Positions 17,582 to 25,208 of a stretch of 64,000 bases of DNA are shown piece by piece. A program made the position numbers and the translations under genes. The stretch lies in contig NZ_FWXW01000001.1 in assembly GCF_900176335.1 (NCBI RefSeq), positions 186,001 through 250,000 of the forward strand. The letters are read 5' to 3'. Under the pieces are notes generated by a model. It searched no databases and had not been told where the DNA came from. It saw only the letters and a list, made by a program, of their open reading frames with translations. Source of the DNA: Papillibacter cinnamivorans DSM 12816. GTDB lineage: Bacteria; Bacillota; Clostridia; Oscillospirales; Oscillospiraceae. Numbering within the stretch: position 1 is the first letter of the stretch; each line of letters opens with the position of its first letter.

Positions 17582-18076
17582 TCATTTCCGCGCGGGCGTG
17601 GTCTTTTCTACGACCCCGCAGGCAATCCTGTCTCCCGAATCCCCAGAGGGCTGGCTCCTGTAATTGTCCGGCATGGCGTGGATCACCACGCTCCGTCCCA
17701 GCACCTGAGCGGGAGTGAAGCGCTCGGTGTATACCAGGCTGTAGGCGAAGCCGTCGTTTGACAGGAGGACCGGGAGGTCTCCGGCGTGGTTGGGGTGCAG
17801 TTCGTTTTTGGGATTGAAGTGCCCCCCGGCGCTGGCAAAATCGCCGGCATCTCCTTTTGCGGTCTCGCACTTTCCCGTCTCGTGGACGTGGAACCCAAGA
17901 AACCGCCCGGGCGGCAGCCCCTCAATGCTGGTCAGTACCAGACTCCCTTCCTGGAAGGGATAGAAAAATACCTCGCCCTGCACGCGGGGATAGGCGCTCC
18001 CGCCCCGGACCTTTGCGTATGCCGTGGCTCCGCCCTCCATAACGACCCGCGGAAGGTAAAAAATCTGCTCTGCCAA
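17582..18076 (-). CDS. Cu/Zn superoxide dismutase-like protein
   Basis: 164-aa SodC/YojM-like protein. The copper/zinc ligand pattern is complete: GFHVHETGKC (two His), GGHFNP (bridging His), ELHPNHAGD (two His and the Asp), and SVVIHAMPDN (last copper His); the cysteines in TGKC and IACG are placed for the structural disulfide. No signal peptide or lipobox is visible at the N terminus (MAEQIFYLPRVVMEGG), unusual because bacterial SodC proteins are normally exported. A longer frame upstream is not available. Catalytic activity is likely from the ligands but untested. Confidence 0.88.
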   Translation of the reverse strand: MAEQIFYLPRVVMEGGATAYAKVRGGSAYPRVQGEVFFYPFQEGSLVLTSIEGLPPGRFLGFHVHETGKCETAKGDAGDFASAGGHFNPKNELHPNHAGDLPVLLSNDGFAYSLVYTERFTPAQVLGRSVVIHAMPDNYRSQPSGDSGDRIACGVVEKTTPARK

Positions 18077-18204
18077 ACGATCCTTCCTTTCCCTTTGAGT
18101 TTCACCCCATGGTATGCGGAAAAATGATATTTGCCACCCGATTCAGGAATAATTATCGCAATTACCCGACGAAAACCCGATATCATTCGTCCGTTGCAGT
18201 AAAA

Positions 18205-18246
18205 AATACGAAGCCGCCTTATCTGAAGACAAGGCGGCTTCGTATT
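18205..18246. terminator. Bidirectional terminator after the Cys-repeat gene
   Basis: Perfect 16-bp stem AATACGAAGCCGCCTT (18205-18220) / its complement at 18231-18246, loop of 10 bases. It follows the stop of the minus-strand Cys-repeat gene (18286) and separates it from the dismutase gene. Confidence 0.8.
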
Positions 18247-18285
18247 CAGTTTATTGTAATAGAAAATATCTTAGCTTATGCTGAA

Positions 18286-18564
18286 TTATGCCCAGTTCGT
18301 ATCTTTGCCGCCGTCAGCCCATCCATTGCCACCGCAACAGGGGAAACAGCAGGGTTTCTCGGGCTTCTTCTCCGGCTCTTTCATCGGCTGGGATGCGCAG
18401 CAGGGGAAGCAGCAGCAGCAGCAGCAGCAGGGGAAGCAGCAGGGCTTCTCGGGCTTCTTCTCCGGTTCTTTTTTCTCCTCGCGCTTGTTTTCACAGATGA
18501 TATTATAATACTGATTAACGGTTCCGCAGGTAACGTCTTTTTTGATTTCTTGTCTGTCGTCCAT
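18286..18564 (-). CDS. Cysteine-repeat small protein with poly-Cys tract
   Basis: 92-aa protein I do not recognise. After MDDRQEIKKDVTCGTVNQYYN it consists of two charged/Cys units, each KEPEKKPEKPCCFPC, with a run of seven Cys between FP pairs (CCFPCCCCCCCFPCC); it ends in a Gly/Asn tail. About 20 cysteines in 92 residues suggest metal binding or extensive disulfides. I chose ATG 18564 because GTGAGGA precedes it and the upstream continuation is low-complexity. No signal peptide. The poly-Cys run is encoded by a GCA microsatellite (18409-18430). It has its own terminator downstream; TATAAT occurs at 18613-18608 on this strand without a good -35. Confidence 0.65.
   Translation of the reverse strand: MDDRQEIKKDVTCGTVNQYYNIICENKREEKKEPEKKPEKPCCFPCCCCCCCFPCCASQPMKEPEKKPEKPCCFPCCGGNGWADGGKDTNWA
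18409..18430. repeat. (GCA)7 trinucleotide microsatellite inside a gene
   Basis: 22 bases of uninterrupted GCA repeats, in frame, encoding seven Cys (TGC) on the minus strand. It is flanked by two 44-bp direct repeats (18338-18381 and 18428-18471) that encode the duplicated KPEKPCCFPC units. Confidence 0.95.
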
Positions 18565-18697
18565 TTCTATTTTCCTCACATTCCCCGGCATCCTTGGCCG
18601 GTACTGCATTATATGCCGCCCCTCTTCTCCGGGTGATGCCGCCATAAGGCTGCGTTCGGCAAAGAAAGAAAAAGACGGAGGTGTCGAAAAATAAAAA

Positions 18698-18719
18698 CCC
18701 TCCGGCAAAAGCCGGAGGG
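18698..18719 (-). terminator. Terminator after rpmB
   Basis: 9-bp stem CCCTCCGGC / GCCGGAGGG with a four-base loop; on the minus strand it is followed by TTTTTATTTTT, 19 bases after the rpmB stop. Confidence 0.9.
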
Positions 18720-18738
18720 CCATACTTTGAATATTCCG

Positions 18739-18927
18739 TTATACCGCGCGCTGCACCTTACCGGAGCGGAGGCACCGGGTACAAACGTACACATGCTTGG
18801 GACTTCCGTTCACGATAGCCTTGACCCGTTTCACATTGGGCATCCAGGTCCGGTTGGAACGCCGGTGGGAATGGGAGACCTTGATCCCGAAAGAAACGCC
18901 CTTGTCGCAATACTCGCATCTGGCCAT
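18739..18927 (-). CDS. rpmB: Ribosomal protein bL28
   Basis: 62-aa large-subunit protein starting MARCEYCDKGVSFGIKVSHS and containing SNRTWMPN and the zinc knuckle pair (CEYC near the start and CTRC near the end). The frame extends upstream to 19011, but ATG 18927 is preceded by GGAGGTG and gives the standard family start. Divergent from hprK. Confidence 0.97.
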   Translation of the reverse strand: MARCEYCDKGVSFGIKVSHSHRRSNRTWMPNVKRVKAIVNGSPKHVYVCTRCLRSGKVQRAV

Positions 18928-18982
18928 TTGCTGCACCTCCCCGCGTGAGACGATTTTCCGCTGTCTTCCGACAGCACTAAGT

Positions 18983-19011
18983 ATCATATCAGAACAAACT
19001 GCAAAAAGCAA
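18983..19011 (-). promoter_or_regulatory. Promoter of rpmB
   Basis: Minus strand TTGCTT (19011-19006), 17-base spacer, TATGAT (18988-18983), ending about 55 bases before the rpmB start. Confidence 0.6.
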
Positions 19012-19089
19012 GAAGAATTTTCTTTCTCCATTCGTGTTCCAGTGCTTGCCGGATGCGCTGGCGGCGACAATTCGGAATACGCTGGGGTG

Positions 19090-19118
19090 TTGCGAAAAAG
19101 CGGATTCCTGTATATAAT
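19090..19118 (+). promoter_or_regulatory. Promoter of the hprK gene cluster
   Basis: TTGCGA (19090-19095), 17-base spacer, exact TATAAT (19113-19118). It lies 70 bases before the hprK ATG and is the likely driver of hprK and the genes after it. Confidence 0.65.
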
Positions 19119-19188
19119 AAATTGGATAGCGAAGACAACCTCCTCACGATCTTGTCTTCCCATACAAAAGAGAGGCGGGGTGCTCCCT

Positions 19189-20145
19189 ATGGACAGTCCG
19201 TACAGCGTCAGGCTCCGTCAGGTGATCGACGAGTTCAATCTCGAGATCATCCGAGCGGGCGAAAAAATGGAAAAGCAGGTCCTCACCACCGCGGATGTGA
19301 ACCGCCCCGGTCTTCAGCTGGCCGGCTTCTTCGATTACTTCGATCCCAAGCGGCTTCAGGTGATCGGGAAGGTGGAGACCACCTATCTGGAGGGCATGTC
19401 CCCGGCCCAGCGCTCCGAGAGCTTCGAGCGTCTTTTGTCCTGGGACATCCCGGCCCTTGTCATCTCCCGGGGGATGGAACCCTTTCCCGAGTGTCTGGCA
19501 ATGGCCGAAAAGTACGACAAGACCGTGCTGCGCACCAAGGATACCACCTCCGAGTTCATGAGCACCGTCATTGCAAGTCTCCGGGGCTACCTGGCCCCCC
19601 GTATCACCCGGCACGGGGTTCTGGTGGAGGTTTACGGCGAGGGCATCCTCATCCTGGGGGAGAGCGGCGTCGGCAAGAGCGAAACCGCCATCGAACTGGT
19701 AAAGCGCGGTCACCGGCTCATCGCCGACGACGCCGTGGAAATCAAGAAAGTGACTTCCCGCTCTCTGGTGGGCACCGCGCCGGAGCTGATCCGGCACTAC
19801 ATCGAGCTCAGGGGCATCGGGGTCATCGACGTGCGGCGCCTCTTCGGAATGAGTGCCATCAAGCCCTCCCAGCAGATCGATCTCGTGATTAATTTGGAGC
19901 AGTGGAGGGACGGGGCCATCTACGACCGGCTGGGCCTTGAAAACCTCTATACCACCATCCTGGATATCAAGGTTCCCTCCCTCACCGTCCCGGTCAAGCC
20001 CGGGCGAAACCTGGCGGTGATCATCGAGGTGGCCGCCATGAACAACCGCCACAAGAAACTGGGCTTCAACGCCGCCCAGGAATTCACCCAGCAGATCAAC
20101 CGGCACTTTGATCAGACTTTGAGCGCCGAAAAGGAAGGGAAATAG
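19189..20145 (+). CDS. hprK: HprK, HPr(Ser) kinase/phosphorylase
   Basis: 318-aa bifunctional sensor enzyme that phosphorylates Ser46 of HPr for carbon catabolite control in Firmicutes, and removes it with phosphate. N-terminal domain about 1-130; catalytic Walker A GESGVGKSE at about 155, HRLIADDAVEI (the Asp pair), the K3-type loop ELRGIGVIDVRRLFG, then NNRHKKLGFNAAQEF near the end. The frame extends upstream to 19042, but that part overlaps the promoter, so ATG 19189 is used. It heads a cluster with glk and murB. Confidence 0.96.
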   Translation: MDSPYSVRLRQVIDEFNLEIIRAGEKMEKQVLTTADVNRPGLQLAGFFDYFDPKRLQVIGKVETTYLEGMSPAQRSESFERLLSWDIPALVISRGMEPFPECLAMAEKYDKTVLRTKDTTSEFMSTVIASLRGYLAPRITRHGVLVEVYGEGILILGESGVGKSETAIELVKRGHRLIADDAVEIKKVTSRSLVGTAPELIRHYIELRGIGVIDVRRLFGMSAIKPSQQIDLVINLEQWRDGAIYDRLGLENLYTTILDIKVPSLTVPVKPGRNLAVIIEVAAMNNRHKKLGFNAAQEFTQQINRHFDQTLSAEKEGK

Positions 20146-20207
20146 CGGCCCTCCGGCGGGGAACCGGGGCCGGGACCCCGTCCTGCGGCCGGAGGAGTGA
20201 GACTGTT

Positions 20208-21209
20208 TTGTATATCGGCATTGACGTGGGCGGCACCAATCTGGCCGCCGGCCTCGTGGATCAGGAGGGGCGGCTGCTTGCCTCCTCCAAACGGAAGGTC
20301 AACCCTTCTCTCGGGCCCGAAGCCATTGTTTCGGATATCCTGGCGGTCGCCCTGGAGGTCCTGGAGGCGGGCGGCGCCTCCCGCGAGCAGGTCGAATGGG
20401 TGGGCATGGGGATTCCCGGTACGGTGGACAGGGCTTCGGGCGTCATCATCTATACCTGCAACCTGCCCTTTTTAAACACCCCCGTCCGTAAGCTCTTTCA
20501 GAGCGGCTGGAACATTCCCGTCCTTCTGGACAACGACGCCAACTGCGCCCTTCTGGGCGAGGTCTTCTGCGGCGCCGCCCGCGGGCGGGAAAGCGCCTTG
20601 GTCCTCACCATAGGCACCGGGATCGGAGCCGGCGTTCTCATAGACGGCAGGATTTTCACCGGCTTTAACGGCGCCGGCACGGAAGTGGGCCATATGGTGA
20701 TCGAAACCGGCGGCAGGCTCTGCACCTGCGGGCGCAGAGGCTGCTGGGAAACCTACGCCTCGGCCACCGGCCTCAAGGCCCTGACCCGGGAGGAGATGGA
20801 GCGCAGTCCGGAAAGCCTCATGTGGCGTCTATCCGGCGGCACCCTGGAGGGAGCGGGGGGCAGGACGGCCTTCCTCGCCGCCAGGGAAGGGGACGAAGCG
20901 GCCCGGCGGGTGACGGAGGAATACATCCGGTTTTTGGGGGCCGGCGTTGTCAACCTGGTGAATATTTTTCAGCCCGAGATCCTCTGCCTGGGCGGAGGCG
21001 TCAGCAACGAGGCGGACGAGTCGTTTCTCTTTCCCATCCGCCGGATTGTGGAACGGGAGCGGTACAGCAAGGAAGTCCCCCAGACCGAGATCGTCAGGGC
21101 GGAGCTTGGGGATAAGGCCGGCATGATCGGCGCTGCGTTTTTAGGCCGCGTGGCCTATCGCGGCTCCGGAGCCTTTCCCGGCCGGAACGGAAACAAATTC
21201 GGGGTATAA
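20208..21209 (+). CDS. glk: ROK-family glucokinase
   Basis: 333-aa sugar kinase, probably glucose to glucose 6-phosphate. TTG start at 20208 after GGAGGAG; the protein then begins with YIGIDVGGTNLAAGLVD (ATP phosphate loop). The ROK signature includes LTIGTGIGAGVLIDG, GHMVIETGG, and the zinc motif CTCGRRGCWE, followed by NIFQPEILCLGGGVS. Its place after hprK fits a role in carbon control. Other hexoses cannot be excluded. Confidence 0.9.
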   Translation: MYIGIDVGGTNLAAGLVDQEGRLLASSKRKVNPSLGPEAIVSDILAVALEVLEAGGASREQVEWVGMGIPGTVDRASGVIIYTCNLPFLNTPVRKLFQSGWNIPVLLDNDANCALLGEVFCGAARGRESALVLTIGTGIGAGVLIDGRIFTGFNGAGTEVGHMVIETGGRLCTCGRRGCWETYASATGLKALTREEMERSPESLMWRLSGGTLEGAGGRTAFLAAREGDEAARRVTEEYIRFLGAGVVNLVNIFQPEILCLGGGVSNEADESFLFPIRRIVERERYSKEVPQTEIVRAELGDKAGMIGAAFLGRVAYRGSGAFPGRNGNKFGV

Positions 21210-21262
21210 GAGCCGCCCCGGCGGCATAAAAACCAATGAAAGCTATTGTTTGGAGGATTCAT

Positions 21263-22213
21263 ATGGACTGGGTGGCGGCCCTGGCCGAAAAACTGAAGAC
21301 CCGCGCGCCTGGCATTCCCCTGGAGGAAAACGTTCTTATGTCCAGGATGACCTCCTTCCGCATCGGCGGCCCGGCGAGGCTGGTGGCCCTGCCCCGTTCG
21401 GGGGAAGAGCTGTCAGAGGCCTTTCGCTGCGCCCGTGAAATGGATATTGATCCTCTCCCGGTGGGCAACGGCACCAATCTTCTGGTTCCCGACAGGGGGC
21501 TGGACGCCTTTGTGATCCGCACCTTCGACGGGGTGGGGGACATCCGGTGCACCGGGGAAGCGGAGATCTCGGCGGGCGCGGGGGTCCTGCTCTCCCGCCT
21601 TGCCTCCTTTGCCCGGGACTGTGGTCTTGCAGGTCTGGAATTTGCCCACGGCATCCCAGGCACCCTGGGAGGCGCCGTGGTGATGAACGCGGGGGCCTAC
21701 GGCGGGGAAATGAAGGACGCGGTGTATGAGGTCCGCGCCCTTTCCGAAACCGGAGAGCTCATGACCCTTCGGGAAGGGGAGCTGGACTTTTCATACCGGC
21801 ACAGCGTCTTTTCCGGGGGAGGCGGCGTGGTCCTCGGGGCCGTCCTGCGCCTTGCCCCGGGAGATACGGAAGGTATCCGCGGGAAAATGGAGGAGCTCTC
21901 CGCCCGCAGACGCCAGAGCCAGCCCCTGGAATACCCCAGCGCGGGCAGCGCCTTCAAGCGTCCTCCCGGCCATTTTGCCGCCGCCCTGATACAGGAGGCG
22001 GGCCTCAAGGGAACCGCCGTGGGCGGCGCCCAGGTCTCCGAGAAGCACGCCGGATTCATCATAAACCGGGGCGGAGCCACCTGTGAGGACGTTCTCCGGC
22101 TGATGGACCTGGTCCGGGAAACGGTATTCCGCCGTTCCGGCGTAACCCTGGAACCGGAAATCAAAATCCTGGACGGGACAGATTTGGATCACCCGCCGGC
22201 GGCGGGGAGGTAG
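21263..22213 (+). CDS. murB: MurB, UDP-N-acetylenolpyruvoylglucosamine reductase
   Basis: 316-aa FAD enzyme reducing UDP-GlcNAc-enolpyruvate to UDP-MurNAc for peptidoglycan. FAD-binding marks: TSFRIGGPARLVALP, VGNGTNLLVPD, GIPGTLGGAVVMNAGAYGGE; active-site marks: SYRHSVFSG and PSAGSAFKRPPG, AGFIINRGGAT. It is the short type II MurB. ATG 21263 with TTGGAGGATTC upstream is preferred over the in-frame ATG at 21236, which adds nine residues and lacks a ribosome site. Same strand as glk and rapZ (4-base gap to rapZ). Confidence 0.96.
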   Translation: MDWVAALAEKLKTRAPGIPLEENVLMSRMTSFRIGGPARLVALPRSGEELSEAFRCAREMDIDPLPVGNGTNLLVPDRGLDAFVIRTFDGVGDIRCTGEAEISAGAGVLLSRLASFARDCGLAGLEFAHGIPGTLGGAVVMNAGAYGGEMKDAVYEVRALSETGELMTLREGELDFSYRHSVFSGGGGVVLGAVLRLAPGDTEGIRGKMEELSARRRQSQPLEYPSAGSAFKRPPGHFAAALIQEAGLKGTAVGGAQVSEKHAGFIINRGGATCEDVLRLMDLVRETVFRRSGVTLEPEIKILDGTDLDHPPAAGR

Positions 22214-22217
22214 AAAC

Positions 22218-23084
22218 ATGGAATTTCTCATCATTTCGGGCCTGTCCGGAGCGGGAAAAAGCAAGACCGTCTCCATTCTGGAGGATCTGGGTTATTACTG
22301 CGTGGACAACATGCCCGTGGTCTTTATCCCGAAATTTGCCGAGCTCTGCCTCGCAGGAAAAGGGAAATACGATCGGGTGGCCCTGGTTACCGACGTCCGG
22401 GGCGGACGCACCTTCGAGGGGCTTTTCAAGGCACTGGACGACCTGACGGAAATGGGCTGCGACTATAAGATCCTCTTCGTGGAGGCGTCTGTGGACGTTA
22501 TCATCCGCCGCTACAAGGAAAGCCGGAGAAAGCACCCCCTTGCCGACGAGGGAACTCCTCTGGAGGAAGCGGTGCGCACCGAGCGCGTCGTCCTTGAGCC
22601 CGTGCGCAGCCGTGCCGAGTATATCATAGACACCTCAGTTCTCTCTCTGGCGAAGCTACGGGGAGAGGTGATCAAGCTTTTCGGCCGGGGCGCGTCCCAG
22701 GTGCCCATGAGCGTCAGTGTCCTTTCCTTCGGCTTCCGATACGGGGTTCCCATGGAGGCCGACCTGGTCTTCGACGTACGTTTTCTCCCCAACCCCTATT
22801 ATATCGAGGCCCTGCGGCCCCTTTCCGGCCTCGAGAAAGAGGTGGAGGATTTCATCTTCAGCTACCGCCAGACCCACGATTTCATGAAGCATCTCAAGTC
22901 CATGCTGAGCTTCCTCCTCCCCCTGTATGTGGAGGAGGGGAAGACCGCCCTGGTCATCGGCGTCGGGTGCACAGGGGGGCGGCACCGCTCCGTGGCAATC
23001 ACCCGGGCGCTGACGGAATTTATCAAGCGCAAGGGGTACGAGGCATCGGAAAACCACCGGGACATGACCCGGTCCCTGAAATAG
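22218..23084 (+). CDS. rapZ: RapZ-family nucleotide-binding protein (YvcJ)
   Basis: 288-aa P-loop protein with Walker A GLSGAGKSK at the N terminus, VDNMPVVFIP, the Walker B-like region LFVEASVDVIIRRYKESRR, and the C-terminal domain GVGCTGGRHRSVAI. In E. coli RapZ is an RNA adaptor and glucosamine-6-phosphate sensor; the B. subtilis equivalent YvcJ hydrolyses GTP and affects competence. The exact role here is unknown. It is always next to glmR and whiA in Firmicutes, as here. Confidence 0.94.
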   Translation: MEFLIISGLSGAGKSKTVSILEDLGYYCVDNMPVVFIPKFAELCLAGKGKYDRVALVTDVRGGRTFEGLFKALDDLTEMGCDYKILFVEASVDVIIRRYKESRRKHPLADEGTPLEEAVRTERVVLEPVRSRAEYIIDTSVLSLAKLRGEVIKLFGRGASQVPMSVSVLSFGFRYGVPMEADLVFDVRFLPNPYYIEALRPLSGLEKEVEDFIFSYRQTHDFMKHLKSMLSFLLPLYVEEGKTALVIGVGCTGGRHRSVAITRALTEFIKRKGYEASENHRDMTRSLK

Positions 23085-23100
23085 TCGCAAGGAGGCTCTC

Positions 23101-24171
23101 ATGCTGGATGAGAAGGAAATAGACCCCGGCCGGTTCGGCGCTGCGCGCCGGGCGGGTCCCCGCATCGTCGCCGTCGGCGGCGGGAACGGTCTTGCCACCA
23201 TGCTCCGCGGATTGAAGCGGTATACGGAGAACATAACGGCCGTCGTCACCGTGGCGGACGACGGCGGCGGATCCGGCGTCCTGCGCCAGGAACTGGGCAT
23301 GCTGCCTCCCGGGGACATACGAAACTGCATTCTCGCCCTTTCCAATACCGAGCCCACCATGGAAAAGCTGCTCAATTACCGCTTTACCGAGGGGGTTCTG
23401 GCCGGCCAGAGCTTCGGGAACCTGTTCCTCGCCGCCCTCAACGGCATTTCCCCCTCCTTTGACACGGCCGTCAGCCGGATGGGAGAGGTGCTGGCCGTGA
23501 CCGGGCGCGTCCTTCCCGTCACCACGGCCAACGTGAATATCGAGGCGGAGTTTGAAAATCACACCAAGGTTTTGGGTGAATCCAAGATCTTCCGTTTTAA
23601 AAAGGCCCAGGACTGCCGTATCCTGCGGGTGCGCCTGGTGCCCGAGGGGCCGCCCGCTCTTCCCGCCGCCGTGGAGGCCATCCTTTCCGCGGACATGATC
23701 CTCTTCGGGCCGGGGAGTCTCTACACCAGCATCATCCCGAACCTCCTGGTGGAAGGGATCGCGGACGCGGTGACCGCTTCCCATGCCCTCAAGGTCCTGA
23801 TCCTGAACATCATGACCCAGGAAGGGGAGACCGAGGGCTATACCGCCTCCGATCATGTGAAGGCCGTCTTCGCCCATTCCCGGGAAGGCCTCTTCGATCT
23901 GTGCCTCGCCAATTCCGCCCCCGTCCCGGCAAAGCTCCGGGAGCGCTACGAGGCGGAAGGCGCCGAACCCATCCGGGTGGATACGGAGGAACTGAGGCGT
24001 CTGGGTGTGGAGCCCGTCCTGCGGCCCATGGTTTCCCAGTCCTCGGATTACGCCCGCCACAGCTCTCAGAGCCTCGCCAAAGAGCTCCTTTTGCTCCATG
24101 CCCGGCGGAGCATGCGCCTGGCCTATGAAAAATACGACGATCTGATGGTCCAGTATATCCTGGAGCAATAA
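23101..24171 (+). CDS. glmR: GlmR/YvcK, gluconeogenesis and cell-wall factor (CofD-like)
   Basis: 356-aa CofD-fold protein that in B. subtilis binds UDP-GlcNAc and stimulates GlmS, steering carbon to the cell wall. Marks: IVAVGGGNGLATMLRGLK, VTVADDGGGSGVLR, LPPGDIRNC-type segment, ALNGISPSFDTAV, and GPGSLYTSIIPNLLV. It starts 16 bases after rapZ and completes the rapZ-glmR-whiA triad. Confidence 0.95.
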   Translation: MLDEKEIDPGRFGAARRAGPRIVAVGGGNGLATMLRGLKRYTENITAVVTVADDGGGSGVLRQELGMLPPGDIRNCILALSNTEPTMEKLLNYRFTEGVLAGQSFGNLFLAALNGISPSFDTAVSRMGEVLAVTGRVLPVTTANVNIEAEFENHTKVLGESKIFRFKKAQDCRILRVRLVPEGPPALPAAVEAILSADMILFGPGSLYTSIIPNLLVEGIADAVTASHALKVLILNIMTQEGETEGYTASDHVKAVFAHSREGLFDLCLANSAPVPAKLRERYEAEGAEPIRVDTEELRRLGVEPVLRPMVSQSSDYARHSSQSLAKELLLLHARRSMRLAYEKYDDLMVQYILEQ

Positions 24172-24262
24172 CCGGGAAAAACCCACTTCGGGCCAGCCCT
24201 GTCTTCCTTCCCCGTCCGGAGGGAGAGACGCCGGCAATAAGGCCCCTGCAAGGAGGCGCATC

Positions 24263-25159
24263 ATGTCCTTTTCGTCCGAAACCAAAGCGGAACTCTGCCG
24301 CATTCCCATGAATAAGACCTGCTGCGCCCGGGCGGAAGCTTACGGCGTGCTTTTGTACTGCAACACCTTTTCCCCCGTCCGGATCCGGATCGTCACGGGG
24401 AGCCGCCCCGTGGCCGCGAGGCTCCCGAAGCTCTTTTACAAGGCCTTCCGCCTCCGGTTCGATCTCCTGCCGGACTCGCCCGACGTCTCCGGCAAGCTTC
24501 ACCTGGAAATCACCGACCCCAAAAAGCTCCGGGAAATTTTCGACGCCTTCGGCTACACCCCCGGAAGGCATATTTCCCATGACATCAATTTCGGTCTTCT
24601 GGAGGAGGACTGCTGCCGGCAGGCTTTCCTCCGGGGCGCCTTTCTGGCCGGCGGTTCGGTCACCGACCCGGAAAAGCGCTACCACCTGGAACTGGCCACC
24701 CCCCATTTCAAAGTGAGCCGGGAGCTTTTCGCCCTGCTTCTGGACATGTCGTTTTCCCCCAAGGCCGCCCCCCGCAACGCCAATTACATCACCTATTTCA
24801 AGCAGAGCGAATCCATCGAGGATTTTCTAACTACCATCGGCGCGCCGGTCTCCGCCATGAAGATCATGTCCGCCAAGGTGGAAAAGCATCTGCGCAGCGG
24901 GGTGAACCGCCGGGTAAACTGCGACACCGCCAACCTAGGAAAAGCCGTGGACGCCGCCCAGGAGCATCTGGACGCCATCCGCAGGCTCCGGGAAAAGGGC
25001 ATGCTGGACGCGCTGCCCGAAAAGCTCCGGGAGACCGCCCGGCTCCGCACCGAGCACCCCGAGGCCACTCTCAGCGAGCTTGCCGTCCTCTTTGAGCCCC
25101 CCGTTACCAAGTCCTGCCTCTGTCACCGTCTGAGAAAACTGGACGAGCTCTCCCGTTAA
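24263..25159 (+). CDS. whiA: WhiA, DNA-binding protein
   Basis: 298-aa protein with a degenerate LAGLIDADG homing-endonuclease fold (RQAFLRGAFLAGGSVTDPEK) and a C-terminal helix-turn-helix (ATLSELAVLFEPPVTKSCLC HRLRKL region). WhiA controls sporulation in Streptomyces and in B. subtilis affects division and chromosome segregation. The cysteine pair in MNKTCCARAE is a curious feature of the N terminus here. AAGGAGGCG precedes the ATG. Confidence 0.95.
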   Translation: MSFSSETKAELCRIPMNKTCCARAEAYGVLLYCNTFSPVRIRIVTGSRPVAARLPKLFYKAFRLRFDLLPDSPDVSGKLHLEITDPKKLREIFDAFGYTPGRHISHDINFGLLEEDCCRQAFLRGAFLAGGSVTDPEKRYHLELATPHFKVSRELFALLLDMSFSPKAAPRNANYITYFKQSESIEDFLTTIGAPVSAMKIMSAKVEKHLRSGVNRRVNCDTANLGKAVDAAQEHLDAIRRLREKGMLDALPEKLRETARLRTEHPEATLSELAVLFEPPVTKSCLCHRLRKLDELSR

Positions 25160-25208
25160 ACGCCCGGAAACGGAACCGGGGCGGAAAACCGCTGGAAAGG
25201 AAGCCGCC

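Noticed and set aside
18338-18471. CRISPR-like repeats because of two 44-bp direct repeats
   Set aside because: Only two units, in frame within a gene, with no cas genes; they are protein repeats.
19042-19188. N-terminal extension of HprK from ATG 19042
   Set aside because: It covers the promoter at 19090-19118 and gives residues absent from the family.
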